From positions 1,674,001-1,738,000 of the forward strand of contig JBAGRP010000001.1 in assembly GCA_036924855.1 (NCBI GenBank): DNA of 64,000 bases. The letters are read 5' to 3'. The stretch is from Nitrobacteraceae bacterium AZCC 2146. Its GTDB lineage: Bacteria; Pseudomonadota; Alphaproteobacteria; Rhizobiales; Xanthobacteraceae. A program made the translations under genes and the position numbers. Below, in pieces: positions 28,584 through 42,587 of the stretch (its first letter is position 1; every line of letters begins with the position of its first letter). The notes beneath the pieces were generated by a model. It worked only from the letters and a program-made list of their open reading frames with translations, had not been told where the DNA came from and ran no database searches.

Positions 28584-29141
28584 TCACTGCCGGAACGGGA
28601 AATTGAAGGCGGACAACAGCGCGCGGGCCTCGTCGTCAGTGCGCGCCGTGGTGCACACTGTGACGTCCATACCCCACGTCTCCCCCATCTTGTCGAAGTC
28701 GATTTCGGGGAAAATGATGTGCTCTTTGATGCCGAGCGAGTAATTGCCGCGGCCGTCGAAGCTCTTCGGGTTCAAGCCGCGGAAATCTCGGACGCGCGGC
28801 AGCGCGACGTTGATCAGGCGATCGATGAACTCGTACATCTTCGTCTTGCGCAGCGTCACCTTCGCACCGATCGGCTGGTTTTCACGCAGCTTGAAGGTCG
28901 CGATAGCAACGCGCGAATAGGTGATGATCGGCTTCTGGCCGGCAATCAGCGCGAGATCGGCAGCCGCCGTCTCAGCCTTTTTGCGGTCATTGACAGCTTC
29001 GCCGATGCCCATGTTGAGCACGACCTTGTCAAGCCGGGGAACCTGCATGACATTCTCATAGCCGAACTGCTCGGTGAGCTTGCCGCGGATTTCCTTGTCG
29101 AACTGTTCGCGTAAACGCGGAACGTATGCGGTATCAGACAT
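28584..29141 (-). CDS. rplE: 50S ribosomal protein L5
   Basis: The 185-residue L5 is counted from the ATG at 29139-29141 ([14 protein letters not shown]). This start lies eight bases inside the end of rplX, so the two genes overlap; the frame is open further upstream across rplX but is a shadow there. Diagnostic blocks are [49 protein letters not shown] and the C-terminal [16 protein letters not shown]5 binds 5S rRNA and contacts P-site tRNA. Confidence 0.98.
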   Translation of the reverse strand: MSDTAYVPRLREQFDKEIRGKLTEQFGYENVMQVPRLDKVVLNMGIGEAVNDRKKAETAAADLALIAGQKPIITYSRVAIATFKLRENQPIGAKVTLRKTKMYEFIDRLINVALPRVRDFRGLNPKSFDGRGNYSLGIKEHIIFPEIDFDKMGETWGMDVTVCTTARTDDEARALLSAFNFPFRQ

Positions 29142-29448
29142 CGATCTCTGCTCCCGAGCGCTTGGCGATACGAACCTTGGTGCCATCCGCCTGAATCTTG
29201 AAACCCACGCGAGTCGGCTTGCCGTCCTTGCCGACGATCGCGATGTTGGACAACTGGATCGGCGCCTCTTTCGAGATAATGCCGCCCTCTTGTGCCTGGG
29301 TCTGCTTCTGGTGACGCTTGACGAGGTTGACGCCACGAACCAGCGCCTTGCCCTCGGTGGGACGCACCTCGAACACTTCACCGGTGCGACCCTTGTCGCG
29401 ACCGTTCAGCACGATGACCTTGTCACCCTTGCGGATCTTGGCAGCCAT
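29134..29448 (-). CDS. rplX: 50S ribosomal protein L24
   Basis: The 104-residue L24 has a KOW motif at the start ([21 protein letters not shown]) and [11 protein letters not shown], then [10 protein letters not shown]. It initiates 50S assembly by binding the 5' part of 23S rRNA. Its start overlaps the rplN stop by one base (TAATG) and its end overlaps rplE by eight, so three genes are tightly coupled. Confidence 0.98.
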   Translation of the reverse strand: MAAKIRKGDKVIVLNGRDKGRTGEVFEVRPTEGKALVRGVNLVKRHQKQTQAQEGGIISKEAPIQLSNIAIVGKDGKPTRVGFKIQADGTKVRIAKRSGAEIDV

Positions 29449-29816
29449 TACAGCACCTCCGGCGCAAGCGAGATGATCTTCATGTGGTTCTTGGCACGCA
29501 GTTCACGCGGCACCGGCCCGAAGATACGGGTACCGACCGGCTCGGACTGATTGTTGATCAGCACGGCTGCATTGCGATCGAAGCGGATGACGGATCCGTC
29601 AGCGCGGCGAATGTCCTTGCGGACACGAACCACGACGGCCTTCATCACGTCGCCCTTCTTCACCTTCCCACGCGGGATGGCTTCCTTGATCGATACGACA
29701 ATAATGTCGCCAACTGTGGCATACCGGCGCTTGGATCCACCAATCACCTTAATGCACATGACACGGCGTGCGCCTGAATTATCGGCCACGTCGAGGTTGG
29801 TCTGCATCTGAATCAT
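29448..29816 (-). CDS. rplN: 50S ribosomal protein L14
   Basis: The 122-residue L14 starts [20 protein letters not shown] and includes [16 protein letters not shown] and [20 protein letters not shown]. It forms an intersubunit bridge with 16S rRNA. The TAA stop overlaps the rplX start. Normal length; very highly conserved. Confidence 0.98.
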   Translation of the reverse strand: MIQMQTNLDVADNSGARRVMCIKVIGGSKRRYATVGDIIVVSIKEAIPRGKVKKGDVMKAVVVRVRKDIRRADGSVIRFDRNAAVLINNQSEPVGTRIFGPVPRELRAKNHMKIISLAPEVL

Positions 29817-29834
29817 TGATGCACCTCGTCCTCT

Positions 29835-29883
29835 TTCTGATGCGCAAAGTCGCGCTTAGTTCTGATGCGCAAGTCGCGCTTAG
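29835..29883 (-). repeat. Tandem duplication covering the rpsQ stop codon
   Basis: Two head-to-tail copies of a 24-25 base unit occupy 29835-29859 and 29860-29883. They differ by a single A. On the coding strand the unit begins CTAAGCGCGACTT, and the first-read copy supplies the rpsQ TAA. The duplicate fills almost the entire gap to rplN. Confidence 0.75.
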
Positions 29884-30128
29884 GCGGTCTTCTTCTGGTC
29901 GCCCCGGACAACCGTCCAGCGCTTCAACTTCGAGATCGGCTTGCTCTCCTCGATCCACACCATGTCGCCCGGCTTGAACTCGTTGTTCTCGTCGTGCGCA
30001 TGATAGTTTTTCGAGCGGCGAATGGTCTTCTTGTAGATCGGGTGCGTGAAGCGGCGATCGACGCGCACGACAACCGTCTTGGCTTGCTTGTCGCTGACGA
30101 CCACGCCCTGAAGTGTACGTTTCGGCAT
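29880..30128 (-). CDS. rpsQ: 30S ribosomal protein S17
   Basis: The 82-residue S17 starts [20 protein letters not shown] and has [27 protein letters not shown] in recognisable blocks and [18 protein letters not shown]. It is an OB-fold protein that binds 16S rRNA early. The stop codon lies inside the first copy of a tandem duplication. Normal length. Confidence 0.98.
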   Translation of the reverse strand: MPKRTLQGVVVSDKQAKTVVVRVDRRFTHPIYKKTIRRSKNYHAHDENNEFKPGDMVWIEESKPISKLKRWTVVRGDQKKTA

Positions 30129-30138
30129 GTTCGGCCCC

Positions 30139-30348
30139 TTACTTCGACTTCACGTCGCGCTTTTGCGCGGCGATGGTCTTGATTCGTGCAATGTCGCGAC
30201 GTGCTTCACGCAGGCGCGAGGTGTTCTCCAGCTGCCCGGTGGCGCGCTGGAAGCGCAGATTGAAGCGCTCCTTCTTCAGACCGACGACAGCGTCGTCCAT
30301 CTGGTCGGGGCTCATCGCGCGGATATCGGCGGTTTTCAAATCGGCCAT
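30139..30348 (-). CDS. rpmC: 50S ribosomal protein L29
   Basis: The 69-residue L29 is counted from the ATG at 30346-30348 ([17 protein letters not shown]); the longer open frame upstream is the shadow of rplP. It has [19 protein letters not shown] and [17 protein letters not shown] helices. L29 sits at the tunnel exit next to the signal recognition particle and trigger factor docking site. Ten bases separate both neighbours. Confidence 0.97.
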   Translation of the reverse strand: MADLKTADIRAMSPDQMDDAVVGLKKERFNLRFQRATGQLENTSRLREARRDIARIKTIAAQKRDVKSK

Positions 30349-30358
30349 GACTGTACCC

Positions 30359-30772
30359 TTATTCCGCAACGCGCGTGACGAAACGCGTCTTGATCGGCAG
30401 CTTCGCGGCAGCCAGCGTGAATGCTTCCTTGGCGATCTGGCTCGTGACGCCATCGATCTCGAACAGCACGCGACCAGGCTTGACGCGCGCAACCCACAAT
30501 TCTGGCGTTCCCTTGCCGGAGCCCATTCGGACTTCGGCAGGCTTCTTCGATACCGGAAGATCCGGGAAAATGCGGATCCAGACGCGGCCGGCACGCTTCA
30601 TGTGACGGGTCAGCGCACGACGAGCCGCTTCGATCTGGCGGGCGGTGAGACGCTCGGGTGCCATCGCCTTCAGGCCGAATTGACCGAATGCCAGAGTTGC
30701 GCCCGAAGTCGCAACACCGTGAATCCGGCCCTTATGCGCCTTCCGGAACTTGGTCTTCTTTGGTTGCATCAT
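30359..30772 (-). CDS. rplP: 50S ribosomal protein L16
   Basis: The 137-residue L16 starts [19 protein letters not shown]. It has [21 protein letters not shown] and the [19 protein letters not shown] loop, whose Arg is the residue hydroxylated in some bacteria. It helps position A-site tRNA. Two adjacent ATG codons are possible starts; the first is used here. Normal length. Confidence 0.98.
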   Translation of the reverse strand: MMQPKKTKFRKAHKGRIHGVATSGATLAFGQFGLKAMAPERLTARQIEAARRALTRHMKRAGRVWIRIFPDLPVSKKPAEVRMGSGKGTPELWVARVKPGRVLFEIDGVTSQIAKEAFTLAAAKLPIKTRFVTRVAE

Positions 30773-30805
30773 GGCTTACGCCCTCAAACCTTCTGAATTA
30801 AACGC

Positions 30806-31504
30806 TCAAGCTGCGTCGCGACGCGGCCGGGAGCTATCGCCCTCGGCCATCCGCTTGTCCTGAGCCATCGGATCGTGCTCGAGGATTTCGCCCTTGAAGA
30901 TCCAAACCTTGACGCCGCAGGTTCCGAACGTCGTGAACGCGGTGGCAACGCCGTAGTCGATGTCCGCGCGCAACGTGTGCAACGGCACGCGACCTTCGCG
31001 ATACCATTCCATGCGCGCGATTTCGGCACCGCCGAGACGGCCCGAGCAATTGATACGAATGCCTTCGGCACCCAGACGCATGGCCGACTGCACCGCCCGC
31101 TTCATCGCGCGGCGGAACGCGACGCGGCGCTCGAGCTGCTGCGCAATCGACTCGGCGACCAGGGTCGCGTCGAGCTCCGGCTTGCGGATTTCGACGATAT
31201 TGATCACGACGTCCGAGGCAGTGATGTCGGCAACCTTCTTGCGAAGCTTGTCGATGTCGGCGCCCTTCTTGCCAATCACGACGCCGGGGCGTGCGGAATG
31301 GATGGTCACGCGGCACTTCTTGTGCGGGCGCTCAATGATGATCTTGGCGACTGCTGCCTGCTTCAGTTCCTTGTGCAGGATCTCGCGGATTTTGACATCC
31401 TCGTGAAGCAGCTTGCCGTATTCGTTCTTGCCTGCGTACCAACGCGAATCCCAGGTCCGGTTGATGCCAAGACGCAGACCGATTGGATTGATCTTCTGAC
31501 CCAT
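30806..31504 (-). CDS. rpsC: 30S ribosomal protein S3
   Basis: The 232-residue S3 starts [14 protein letters not shown] and has a KH domain with the GKKG loop ([19 protein letters not shown]). The C-terminal domain ([24 protein letters not shown]) lines the mRNA entry channel and has helicase activity with S4 and S5. The end (SSRPRRDAA) is short and basic. Located between rplV and rplP. Confidence 0.98.
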   Translation of the reverse strand: MGQKINPIGLRLGINRTWDSRWYAGKNEYGKLLHEDVKIREILHKELKQAAVAKIIIERPHKKCRVTIHSARPGVVIGKKGADIDKLRKKVADITASDVVINIVEIRKPELDATLVAESIAQQLERRVAFRRAMKRAVQSAMRLGAEGIRINCSGRLGGAEIARMEWYREGRVPLHTLRADIDYGVATAFTTFGTCGVKVWIFKGEILEHDPMAQDKRMAEGDSSRPRRDAA

Positions 31505-31524
31505 CGTACTCTCCCGCGCCCTGC

Positions 31525-31905
31525 TTAAGCTGTCGCTTCGACCTGACGAACAACGATCGTCAGCTGCGCGAATGGTTTAAAGATGCGTCCCGAACGGCCA
31601 CGGCCGCGCGGAGCGAAACGCTTCATGACGATGCCCTTGCCGACATGGGCCTCGGAGACGATCAGATCGTCGACCTCAAGGTCATGGTTGTTCTCGGCAT
31701 TGGCAATCGCCGACTCCAGGCACTTCTTGACGTCGACCGCGATCCGCTTGCGCGAGAACTGCAGGTCGGCAAGCGCGGCCGAAGCCTTCCGGCCGCGGAT
31801 CATCTGCGCGACAAGATTGAGCTTCTGCGGGCTCACCCGCAGCATTCGGGCAATCGCCTTCGCCTCGTTATCGGGGAGGCTCCGTTCGCGCTTTGGTTTG
31901 CTCAT
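31525..31905 (-). CDS. rplV: 50S ribosomal protein L22
   Basis: The 126-residue L22 begins with a basic lead ([20 protein letters not shown]) and has [19 protein letters not shown] and the tunnel beta-hairpin [16 protein letters not shown] near 90-105. The hairpin narrows the exit tunnel and is where some macrolide-resistance changes occur; no deletion is seen. It overlaps neither neighbour. Confidence 0.98.
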   Translation of the reverse strand: MSKPKRERSLPDNEAKAIARMLRVSPQKLNLVAQMIRGRKASAALADLQFSRKRIAVDVKKCLESAIANAENNHDLEVDDLIVSEAHVGKGIVMKRFAPRGRGRSGRIFKPFAQLTIVVRQVEATA

Positions 31906-31915
31906 AACTTAGTCC

Positions 31916-32194
31916 TCAAGCCTTCTTGGCTTTCTTGTCGCCCGAATGGCCATGGAAGGTCCGGGTCGGCGAAAACTCGCCGAACTTGTGACCGACCATC
32001 TCTTCATTGATGGCGACAGGTACATGCTTTTGGCCGTTGTAAACGCCAAACGTGAGACCGACGAACTGCGGCAAGATCGTCGAGCGACGGCTCCAGATCT
32101 TGATCACATCATGACGGCCTGACGCGCGGGCCACATCTGCCTTCTTGAGCAGCGAGCCTTCAACGAACGGGCCTTTCCAGACTGAACGAACCAT
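31916..32194 (-). CDS. rpsS: 30S ribosomal protein S19
   Basis: The 92-residue S19 starts [18 protein letters not shown] and has [24 protein letters not shown] in recognisable blocks and [22 protein letters not shown]. It lies in the 30S head with S13. Normal length. Confidence 0.98.
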   Translation of the reverse strand: MVRSVWKGPFVEGSLLKKADVARASGRHDVIKIWSRRSTILPQFVGLTFGVYNGQKHVPVAINEEMVGHKFGEFSPTRTFHGHSGDKKAKKA

Positions 32195-32206
32195 GTCCGG
32201 CGATCC

Positions 32207-33040
32207 TTACTTCTTCCGCTTGTGGCGGCTAATGAGAATGAACTTCGTGGTCGACTTGTTCGAACGCGTCTTCTTGCCCTTGGTCGGCTTGCCCCACGGA
32301 GTGACCGGATGACGACCGCCCGAGGTGCGGCCTTCGCCGCCGCCGTGCGGATGGTCAACCGGGTTCATGGAGACGCCGCGGTTGTGAGGCTTGCGGCCCA
32401 ACCAACGCGAACGACCTGCCTTGCCGATCGAGATATTCATGTGGTCCGGGTTCGAAACCGCACCGATGGTAGCCGTGCAACGGCCGTGAACCAGGCGCTG
32501 CTCGCCGGAATTCAGGCGAACGATCACATAGTCATGGTCGCGGCCGACGAGCTGAGCGTAGGTACCGGCAGAGCGTGCCATCTGGCCACCCTTGCCGATC
32601 TTCAGCTCGACGTTGTGAATGATAGTACCGATCGGCATGTTGCCGAGCGGCATGACATTGCCCGGCTTCACGTCGACGTAGTTTCCGGCAATCACGGAGT
32701 CACCGACTGCGAGACGCTGCGGCGCGAGGATGTAGGACAGCGTCCCATCTTCGTACTTCAGCAGCGCGATGAAGGCGGTGCGATTCGGATCATACTCGAG
32801 TCGCTCGACGCGCGCAGGCATATCTACCTTGGTGCGCTTGAAATCGACGATACGATAGGTCTGCTTGTGACCGCCGCCGCGGAAACGCACGACCATGCGA
32901 CCGGTGTTGTTGCGGCCACCGCTCGAGTGCTTGCCCTCGGTCAGCGTCTTGACCGGCTTGCCCTTGTAGAGCGCCGAACGATCGACCATGACCAGCTGAC
33001 GCTGGCCCGGTGTCGTGGGATTGAATGTTTTAAGTGCCAT
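32207..33040 (-). CDS. rplB: 50S ribosomal protein L2
   Basis: The 277-residue L2 starts [20 protein letters not shown]. It has [30 protein letters not shown] sequence and the C-terminal [13 protein letters not shown], including the His residue near the peptidyl-transferase centre. It binds 23S rRNA and is required for subunit association. Lys/Arg-rich end. Normal length. Confidence 0.98.
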   Translation of the reverse strand: MALKTFNPTTPGQRQLVMVDRSALYKGKPVKTLTEGKHSSGGRNNTGRMVVRFRGGGHKQTYRIVDFKRTKVDMPARVERLEYDPNRTAFIALLKYEDGTLSYILAPQRLAVGDSVIAGNYVDVKPGNVMPLGNMPIGTIIHNVELKIGKGGQMARSAGTYAQLVGRDHDYVIVRLNSGEQRLVHGRCTATIGAVSNPDHMNISIGKAGRSRWLGRKPHNRGVSMNPVDHPHGGGEGRTSGGRHPVTPWGKPTKGKKTRSNKSTTKFILISRHKRKK

Positions 33041-33052
33041 CGTCTATCCGCC

Positions 33053-33352
33053 TTATAGCCCGGTCGTGACGTCGATGCGGTGGCCCTCTTCGAGGGTCAC
33101 GATCGCACGCTTGACGTTCGACTGCGAACCGAAGGTGCCACGGAAGACTTTCGTCTTGCCCTTGCGCACCAGCGTATTCACGCTCTTCACTTTGACATCG
33201 AACAGCTTTTCGATGGCTTCCTTGATCTGCGGCTTGGTGGCCTTGCCATCGACCTTGAACACAACCTTGTTGTGCTCGGAAGCGACGGTGGCCTTCTCCG
33301 TCACCACGGGGGCGACGATGATGTCATAATGGCGCGGGTCGATGTTCTTCAT
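33053..33352 (-). CDS. rplW: 50S ribosomal protein L23
   Basis: The 99-residue L23 starts [20 protein letters not shown] and has [21 protein letters not shown] and [14 protein letters not shown]. It is the docking site for trigger factor and the signal recognition particle. Its ATG overlaps the rplD stop by four bases (ATGA at 33349-33352), so the two are translationally coupled. Confidence 0.98.
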   Translation of the reverse strand: MKNIDPRHYDIIVAPVVTEKATVASEHNKVVFKVDGKATKPQIKEAIEKLFDVKVKSVNTLVRKGKTKVFRGTFGSQSNVKRAIVTLEEGHRIDVTTGL

Positions 33353-33969
33353 TTGAAGCGCGCCTCCAACGCATCGAGTGCCGCCCTGGTCAGAACCAGC
33401 TTTTGACGACGCAGAATGTCATAGACGTTGATGCCCTGGATCGGCAGCACGTCGATGTTCGGAATGTTGCGGGCCGCCGCGGCGAAACCGTTGTGCACCT
33501 CGGCGCCATCGACGATCAGCGCATTGGTCAGGCCGAGACCCGAGAAATGACCGACCAGAGCCTTGGTCTTGGCAGCTTCGAGGGTCGCCGACTCGATCAC
33601 GATCAAGCCGCCGTCCTTCGCCTTGGACGACAGAGCGTGCTTCAAAGCAAGCGCGCGAACCTTCTTCGGCAGATCGAACGCATGGGAGCGGACGACCGGA
33701 CCGAAAGCGCGACCACCGCCGCGGAACTGCGGAACACGGGCAGAACCGTGACGCGCACCGCCGGTGCCCTTCTGCTTGTACATCTTCTTGCCGGTGCGCC
33801 AGACCTCGGCACGACCCTTGGTCTTGTGGGTGCCGGCCTGTCGCTTGGCGAGCTGCCAGTTGACGCAGCGCTGAATGATATCGACGCGGGGGTCGAGACC
33901 GAAAATGGCATCCGACAGCTCGATCGAGCCGGCGTCCTTGCCCTCAAGCGTGGTGACGTTCAATTTCAT
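33349..33969 (-). CDS. rplD: 50S ribosomal protein L4
   Basis: The 206-residue L4 starts [18 protein letters not shown]. It has the long tunnel loop ([20 protein letters not shown] at about 65-84) without macrolide-type changes, and helices with [19 protein letters not shown]. In E. coli L4 represses its own S10 operon. It is flanked by rplC, one base away, and rplW, which overlaps it. Confidence 0.98.
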   Translation of the reverse strand: MKLNVTTLEGKDAGSIELSDAIFGLDPRVDIIQRCVNWQLAKRQAGTHKTKGRAEVWRTGKKMYKQKGTGGARHGSARVPQFRGGGRAFGPVVRSHAFDLPKKVRALALKHALSSKAKDGGLIVIESATLEAAKTKALVGHFSGLGLTNALIVDGAEVHNGFAAAARNIPNIDVLPIQGINVYDILRRQKLVLTRAALDALEARFK

Positions 33970-33970
33970 C

Positions 33971-34696
33971 TCACACGCCCTCCTGCTCGGCAGCCGGAGC
34001 AGCCTGCTCGGTACCTTCGCCTGCGAGGCGGAACTTGCCCGGCTTCGGCGCTTCTTTCGGCAAAGCTTTCTTCACCGCATCGCGCACCGCGATCCAGCCG
34101 CCCTTGGAGCCGGGAACGGCACCTTCGACGAGGATCAGGCCGCGTTCCACATCGAGCTGCACGACGCGCAGGTTGAGTGTGGTGATGCGATCGACACCCA
34201 TGTGACCGGGCATCTTCTTGTTCTTGAAGGTCTTGCCGGGATCCTGGCGTCCACCGGTCGAACCGATCGAACGATGCGAAACCGAGACGCCGTGGGTGGC
34301 GCGCAAGCCACCGAAATTCCAGCGCTTCATGCCGCCGGCAAAACCCTTACCGACCGAGGTGCCGGTAACATCGACAAACTGACCGACCACGAAATGGTCT
34401 GCCTGAATTTCGGCACCGACCGGGATCAGCGCGTCTTCCGACACGCGGAATTCCGCGACCTTACGCTTGGGCTCAACCTTGGAGACCGCGAATTGTCCGC
34501 GTTCTGCCTTCGGCAAATAGACGGTCTTGCGCGTGCCCGAACCGAGCTGCAGCGCGACGTAACCGTTCTTCTCGCTGGTCAGGTGACCTAACACCTGGCA
34601 ATTGCCCAGCTTTAGCACGGTCACTGGGATATGTTCACCGGTCTCCGTAAAGACCCGTGTCATCCCGACCTTTTGTGCGATCACTCCGGAGCGCAT
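33971..34696 (-). CDS. rplC: 50S ribosomal protein L3
   Basis: The 241-residue L3 is counted from the ATG at 34694-34696 ([16 protein letters not shown]); upstream open frame is unrelated. The central extension ([40 protein letters not shown]) reaches the peptidyl-transferase centre. The C-terminal 25 residues ([20 protein letters not shown], then EQEGV) form an Ala/Glu tail longer than in E. coli. Normal operon position after rpsJ. Confidence 0.97.
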   Translation of the reverse strand: MRSGVIAQKVGMTRVFTETGEHIPVTVLKLGNCQVLGHLTSEKNGYVALQLGSGTRKTVYLPKAERGQFAVSKVEPKRKVAEFRVSEDALIPVGAEIQADHFVVGQFVDVTGTSVGKGFAGGMKRWNFGGLRATHGVSVSHRSIGSTGGRQDPGKTFKNKKMPGHMGVDRITTLNLRVVQLDVERGLILVEGAVPGSKGGWIAVRDAVKKALPKEAPKPGKFRLAGEGTEQAAPAAEQEGV

Positions 34697-34748
34697 CGGC
34701 GTGCTTCCTGTTCTTTCTGTCCGTTTGACCGGACGGGACCTAAAATTC

Positions 34749-35057
34749 TTAGAGCTTGATCTCGACATCGACACCGGCGGCCAGGTCGAGCTTCATCAAA
34801 GCATCGACTGTCTGCGGGGTCGGATCGACGATATCGAGGAGACGCTTGTGAGTGCGCATCTCGAACTGCTCGCGGCTTTTCTTGTCGACGTGCGGCGAAC
34901 GGTTGACGGTGAACTTCTCGATGCGCGTCGGCAGCGGGATTGGTCCGCGGACCTGTGCACCGGTACGCTTCGCCGTGCTCACAATCTCGCGGGTCGATGC
35001 ATCGAGAATTCGATGGTCGAACGCCTTGAGACGAATGCGGATATTCTGGCCGTTCAT
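34749..35057 (-). CDS. rpsJ: 30S ribosomal protein S10 (NusE)
   Basis: The 102-residue S10 starts [20 protein letters not shown] and has [35 protein letters not shown] in recognisable blocks. Besides its 30S role it binds NusB and the NusG C-terminal domain, linking transcription to translation; nusG is also in this window. It follows tuf after a 76-base gap holding a perfect palindrome. Confidence 0.98.
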   Translation of the reverse strand: MNGQNIRIRLKAFDHRILDASTREIVSTAKRTGAQVRGPIPLPTRIEKFTVNRSPHVDKKSREQFEMRTHKRLLDIVDPTPQTVDALMKLDLAAGVDVEIKL

Positions 35058-35097
35058 TGCCGTGTCTTTCTTTGTCGTCGGATCTGCGCGTCGTGTC

Positions 35098-35121
35098 GGC
35101 GAATGGTGTTACCCATTCGCC
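35098..35121. repeat. GGCGAATGG palindrome between tuf and rpsJ
   Basis: GGCGAATGG, a six-base loop TGTTAC and CCATTCGCC form a perfect 9-bp hairpin. No T-run follows on the minus strand, so it should not stop transcription into rpsJ. It shares the GCGAAT core with the intergenic elements at 22477-22524 and 62447-62493. Confidence 0.6.
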
Positions 35122-35133
35122 ATCACTCTTTGC

Positions 35134-36324
<1,191 letters not shown>

Positions 36325-36363
36325 AACTCTCTCCGTTCAGTCGTTAACTGTCGCTAACGACAA

Positions 36364-38436
<2,073 letters not shown>

Positions 38437-38466
38437 GGGTTTATCCTTAAATCCGTTGTTTCGCCG

Positions 38467-38940
<474 letters not shown>

Positions 38941-38952
38941 TCAGATCCCCGA

Positions 38953-39324
38953 TTACTTCGGACGCTTCGCGCCGTACTTCGAACGGCGCTGCTTACGGTT
39001 CTTGACGCCCTGCGTATCGAGGACGCCGCGGAGAATGTGGTAGCGCACGCCGGGCAAATCCTTGACGCGACCGCCACGGATCATCACCACGGAATGCTCC
39101 TGAAGATTATGACCTTCGCCCGGGATGTACCCAATGACCTCAAAGCCATTGGTCAGACGCACCTTGGCGACCTTACGAAGCGCCGAGTTCGGCTTCTTCG
39201 GGGTCGTGGTGTAGACGCGCGTGCAAACGCCACGCTTCTGCGGCGACTGCTGCAGCGCCGGCACCTTCTTGCGCGACTTCTGAACGGCACGCGGACTTGC
39301 GATCAGCTGGTTGATCGTCGGCAT
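38953..39324 (-). CDS. rpsL: 30S ribosomal protein S12
   Basis: The 123-residue S12 starts [20 protein letters not shown] (ATG at 39322-39324). The decoding loops [11 protein letters not shown] and [10 protein letters not shown] keep the Lys residues whose change gives streptomycin resistance, so this copy is of the sensitive type. The Asp in VKDLPG is the residue thiomethylated by RimO in many bacteria. It is the first gene of the str operon. Confidence 0.98.
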   Translation of the reverse strand: MPTINQLIASPRAVQKSRKKVPALQQSPQKRGVCTRVYTTTPKKPNSALRKVAKVRLTNGFEVIGYIPGEGHNLQEHSVVMIRGGRVKDLPGVRYHILRGVLDTQGVKNRKQRRSKYGAKRPK

Positions 39325-39714
39325 CTTCGCCTTCACCCTTGTTCGCGCGAAACCCTAACGGCTTCGCAAAATTGTTCGGGGTCACCTACCCCATCGTTCG
39401 GCTCACATGAAAGGATTCACGCAAAACGAAATCACGCCAACCGCTCATGACTGAGCAGAAAGCGCTTCACGCCACAGAGGACCGCGATCGTGACCAACCG
39501 GCTTTCGCCGCTCAGCCTGCACCGAGGTCATGCATCCGAATTTAATCTCAAGAGGTTGCGCTCAGGAGACAAACGTCGTTTTGGCAGCCTAGCTATAATC
39601 GACAGCGTTTGAGCTTCTTGTGTCGAGGTTGGTGCCCGATCAGGTCCCGAAAGACTGATTGGGTGGTCCGTTCCGACACTTGGCGAAGCTCACCGCCTGT
39701 CGGTGAGTGCGCGG
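39325..39714 (-). promoter_or_regulatory. Structured leader of the str operon
   Basis: About 385 bases separate the candidate promoter from rpsL and contain no gene. Two strong hairpins lie near its 5' side. CTCACCG and CGGTGAG (39689-39707) make a 7-bp stem with a five-base loop. CCCGATCAG and CTGATTGGG (39635-39663) make a 9-bp stem with one G-T pair. The remainder is featureless by eye. A regulatory role is inferred only from structure and position. Confidence 0.4.
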
Positions 39715-39743
39715 GTTTTATCCGCAGGGGATACCCAAGTCAA
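39715..39743 (-). promoter_or_regulatory. Candidate sigma-70 promoter of the str-S10-spc-alpha operon
   Basis: On the minus strand TTGACT (39738-39743) and TAAAAC (39715-39720) are separated by 17 bases. Both hexamers are close to consensus and the pair faces rpsL with no gene between. Transcription would begin near 39708. Confidence 0.5.
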
Positions 39744-40412
39744 CACTAAAGCGCATTTGCAGAAACGCTTCTCTCACCGCTGGTTTTAGCACGTCCGCAG
39801 CGGCAAAAGCATGCTGGATTCATTGGTCCGACACGCCATCCACCAGAGAATCGCACCGCACGAACATTGCAGTTTGATGAAGGCTGCGGAGCTTGTTTTG
39901 CCGGCTTCCGCCTGCCCTTCTGAGCTGAATCGGAACGAAACGCCCGAATCCGCTCCGAATCGCCTCCTCCAGGCGAATCGATGGGCATCCGATATTTTAC
40001 CCGGGCATTATTCGGCTACTTCGGTGTCCGGCATGCGGGACCGTCATCGACCAACGAATCGGCGATGTTTCGCCGCCCCCGCCCAAGGCTGGCCATCGGC
40101 TGCAGAACGGGAATCGATCGCCTCATTCCCGGCGCCGCTAAGCAGCTCCTTCGTCACCCTGTCGATCGGCAACGCACCGGGCGAGGATTTTGAATATTCG
40201 AAATCTTCGGCCGGCCATCGCACCGCGATACATCTGCACCTGTGCCGCAATGGCACGGCCCGCGCGTCCGAAACAGCGCCACCGAGGTGCCTGCTCAGAT
40301 CTTGGCGCACCGCGCAAATACGTCAGCGCCCGTCCTGCGACGTCACAGAATGAAACCGGTCGCGGCAGCGTCGCACGGCCACGGACGACTGATCTAGCCG
40401 CCCGAACGCGTC
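39744..40412. other. Intergenic region between str promoter and ABC transporter
   Basis: These 669 bases hold no gene I can support: open frames on either strand lack ribosome-binding sites, conserved motifs and the local codon pattern. A near-palindrome, TTTGAATATTCGAAA, lies at about 40188-40203. The stretch follows the end of the ABC transporter gene on the same strand, but no T-tailed hairpin is evident. Confidence 0.5.
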
Positions 40413-42464
<2,052 letters not shown>

Positions 42465-42587
42465 GGAACGAACCGTTGCTGCACGGCCATCGGACCGCAA
42501 GAATCAATGCCGCGGCGTTGGCCGCCGCGGCGATAATCCTATGCGATCAGAAGGCGTTCGGCAAAGCAACGGGGCTATCGCCCGAAC

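Noticed and set aside
39811..40353. Plus-strand open frame of 180 codons in the str upstream gap
   Set aside because: No ribosome-binding site, no recognisable domain and a codon pattern unlike neighbours; overlaps other equally open frames.
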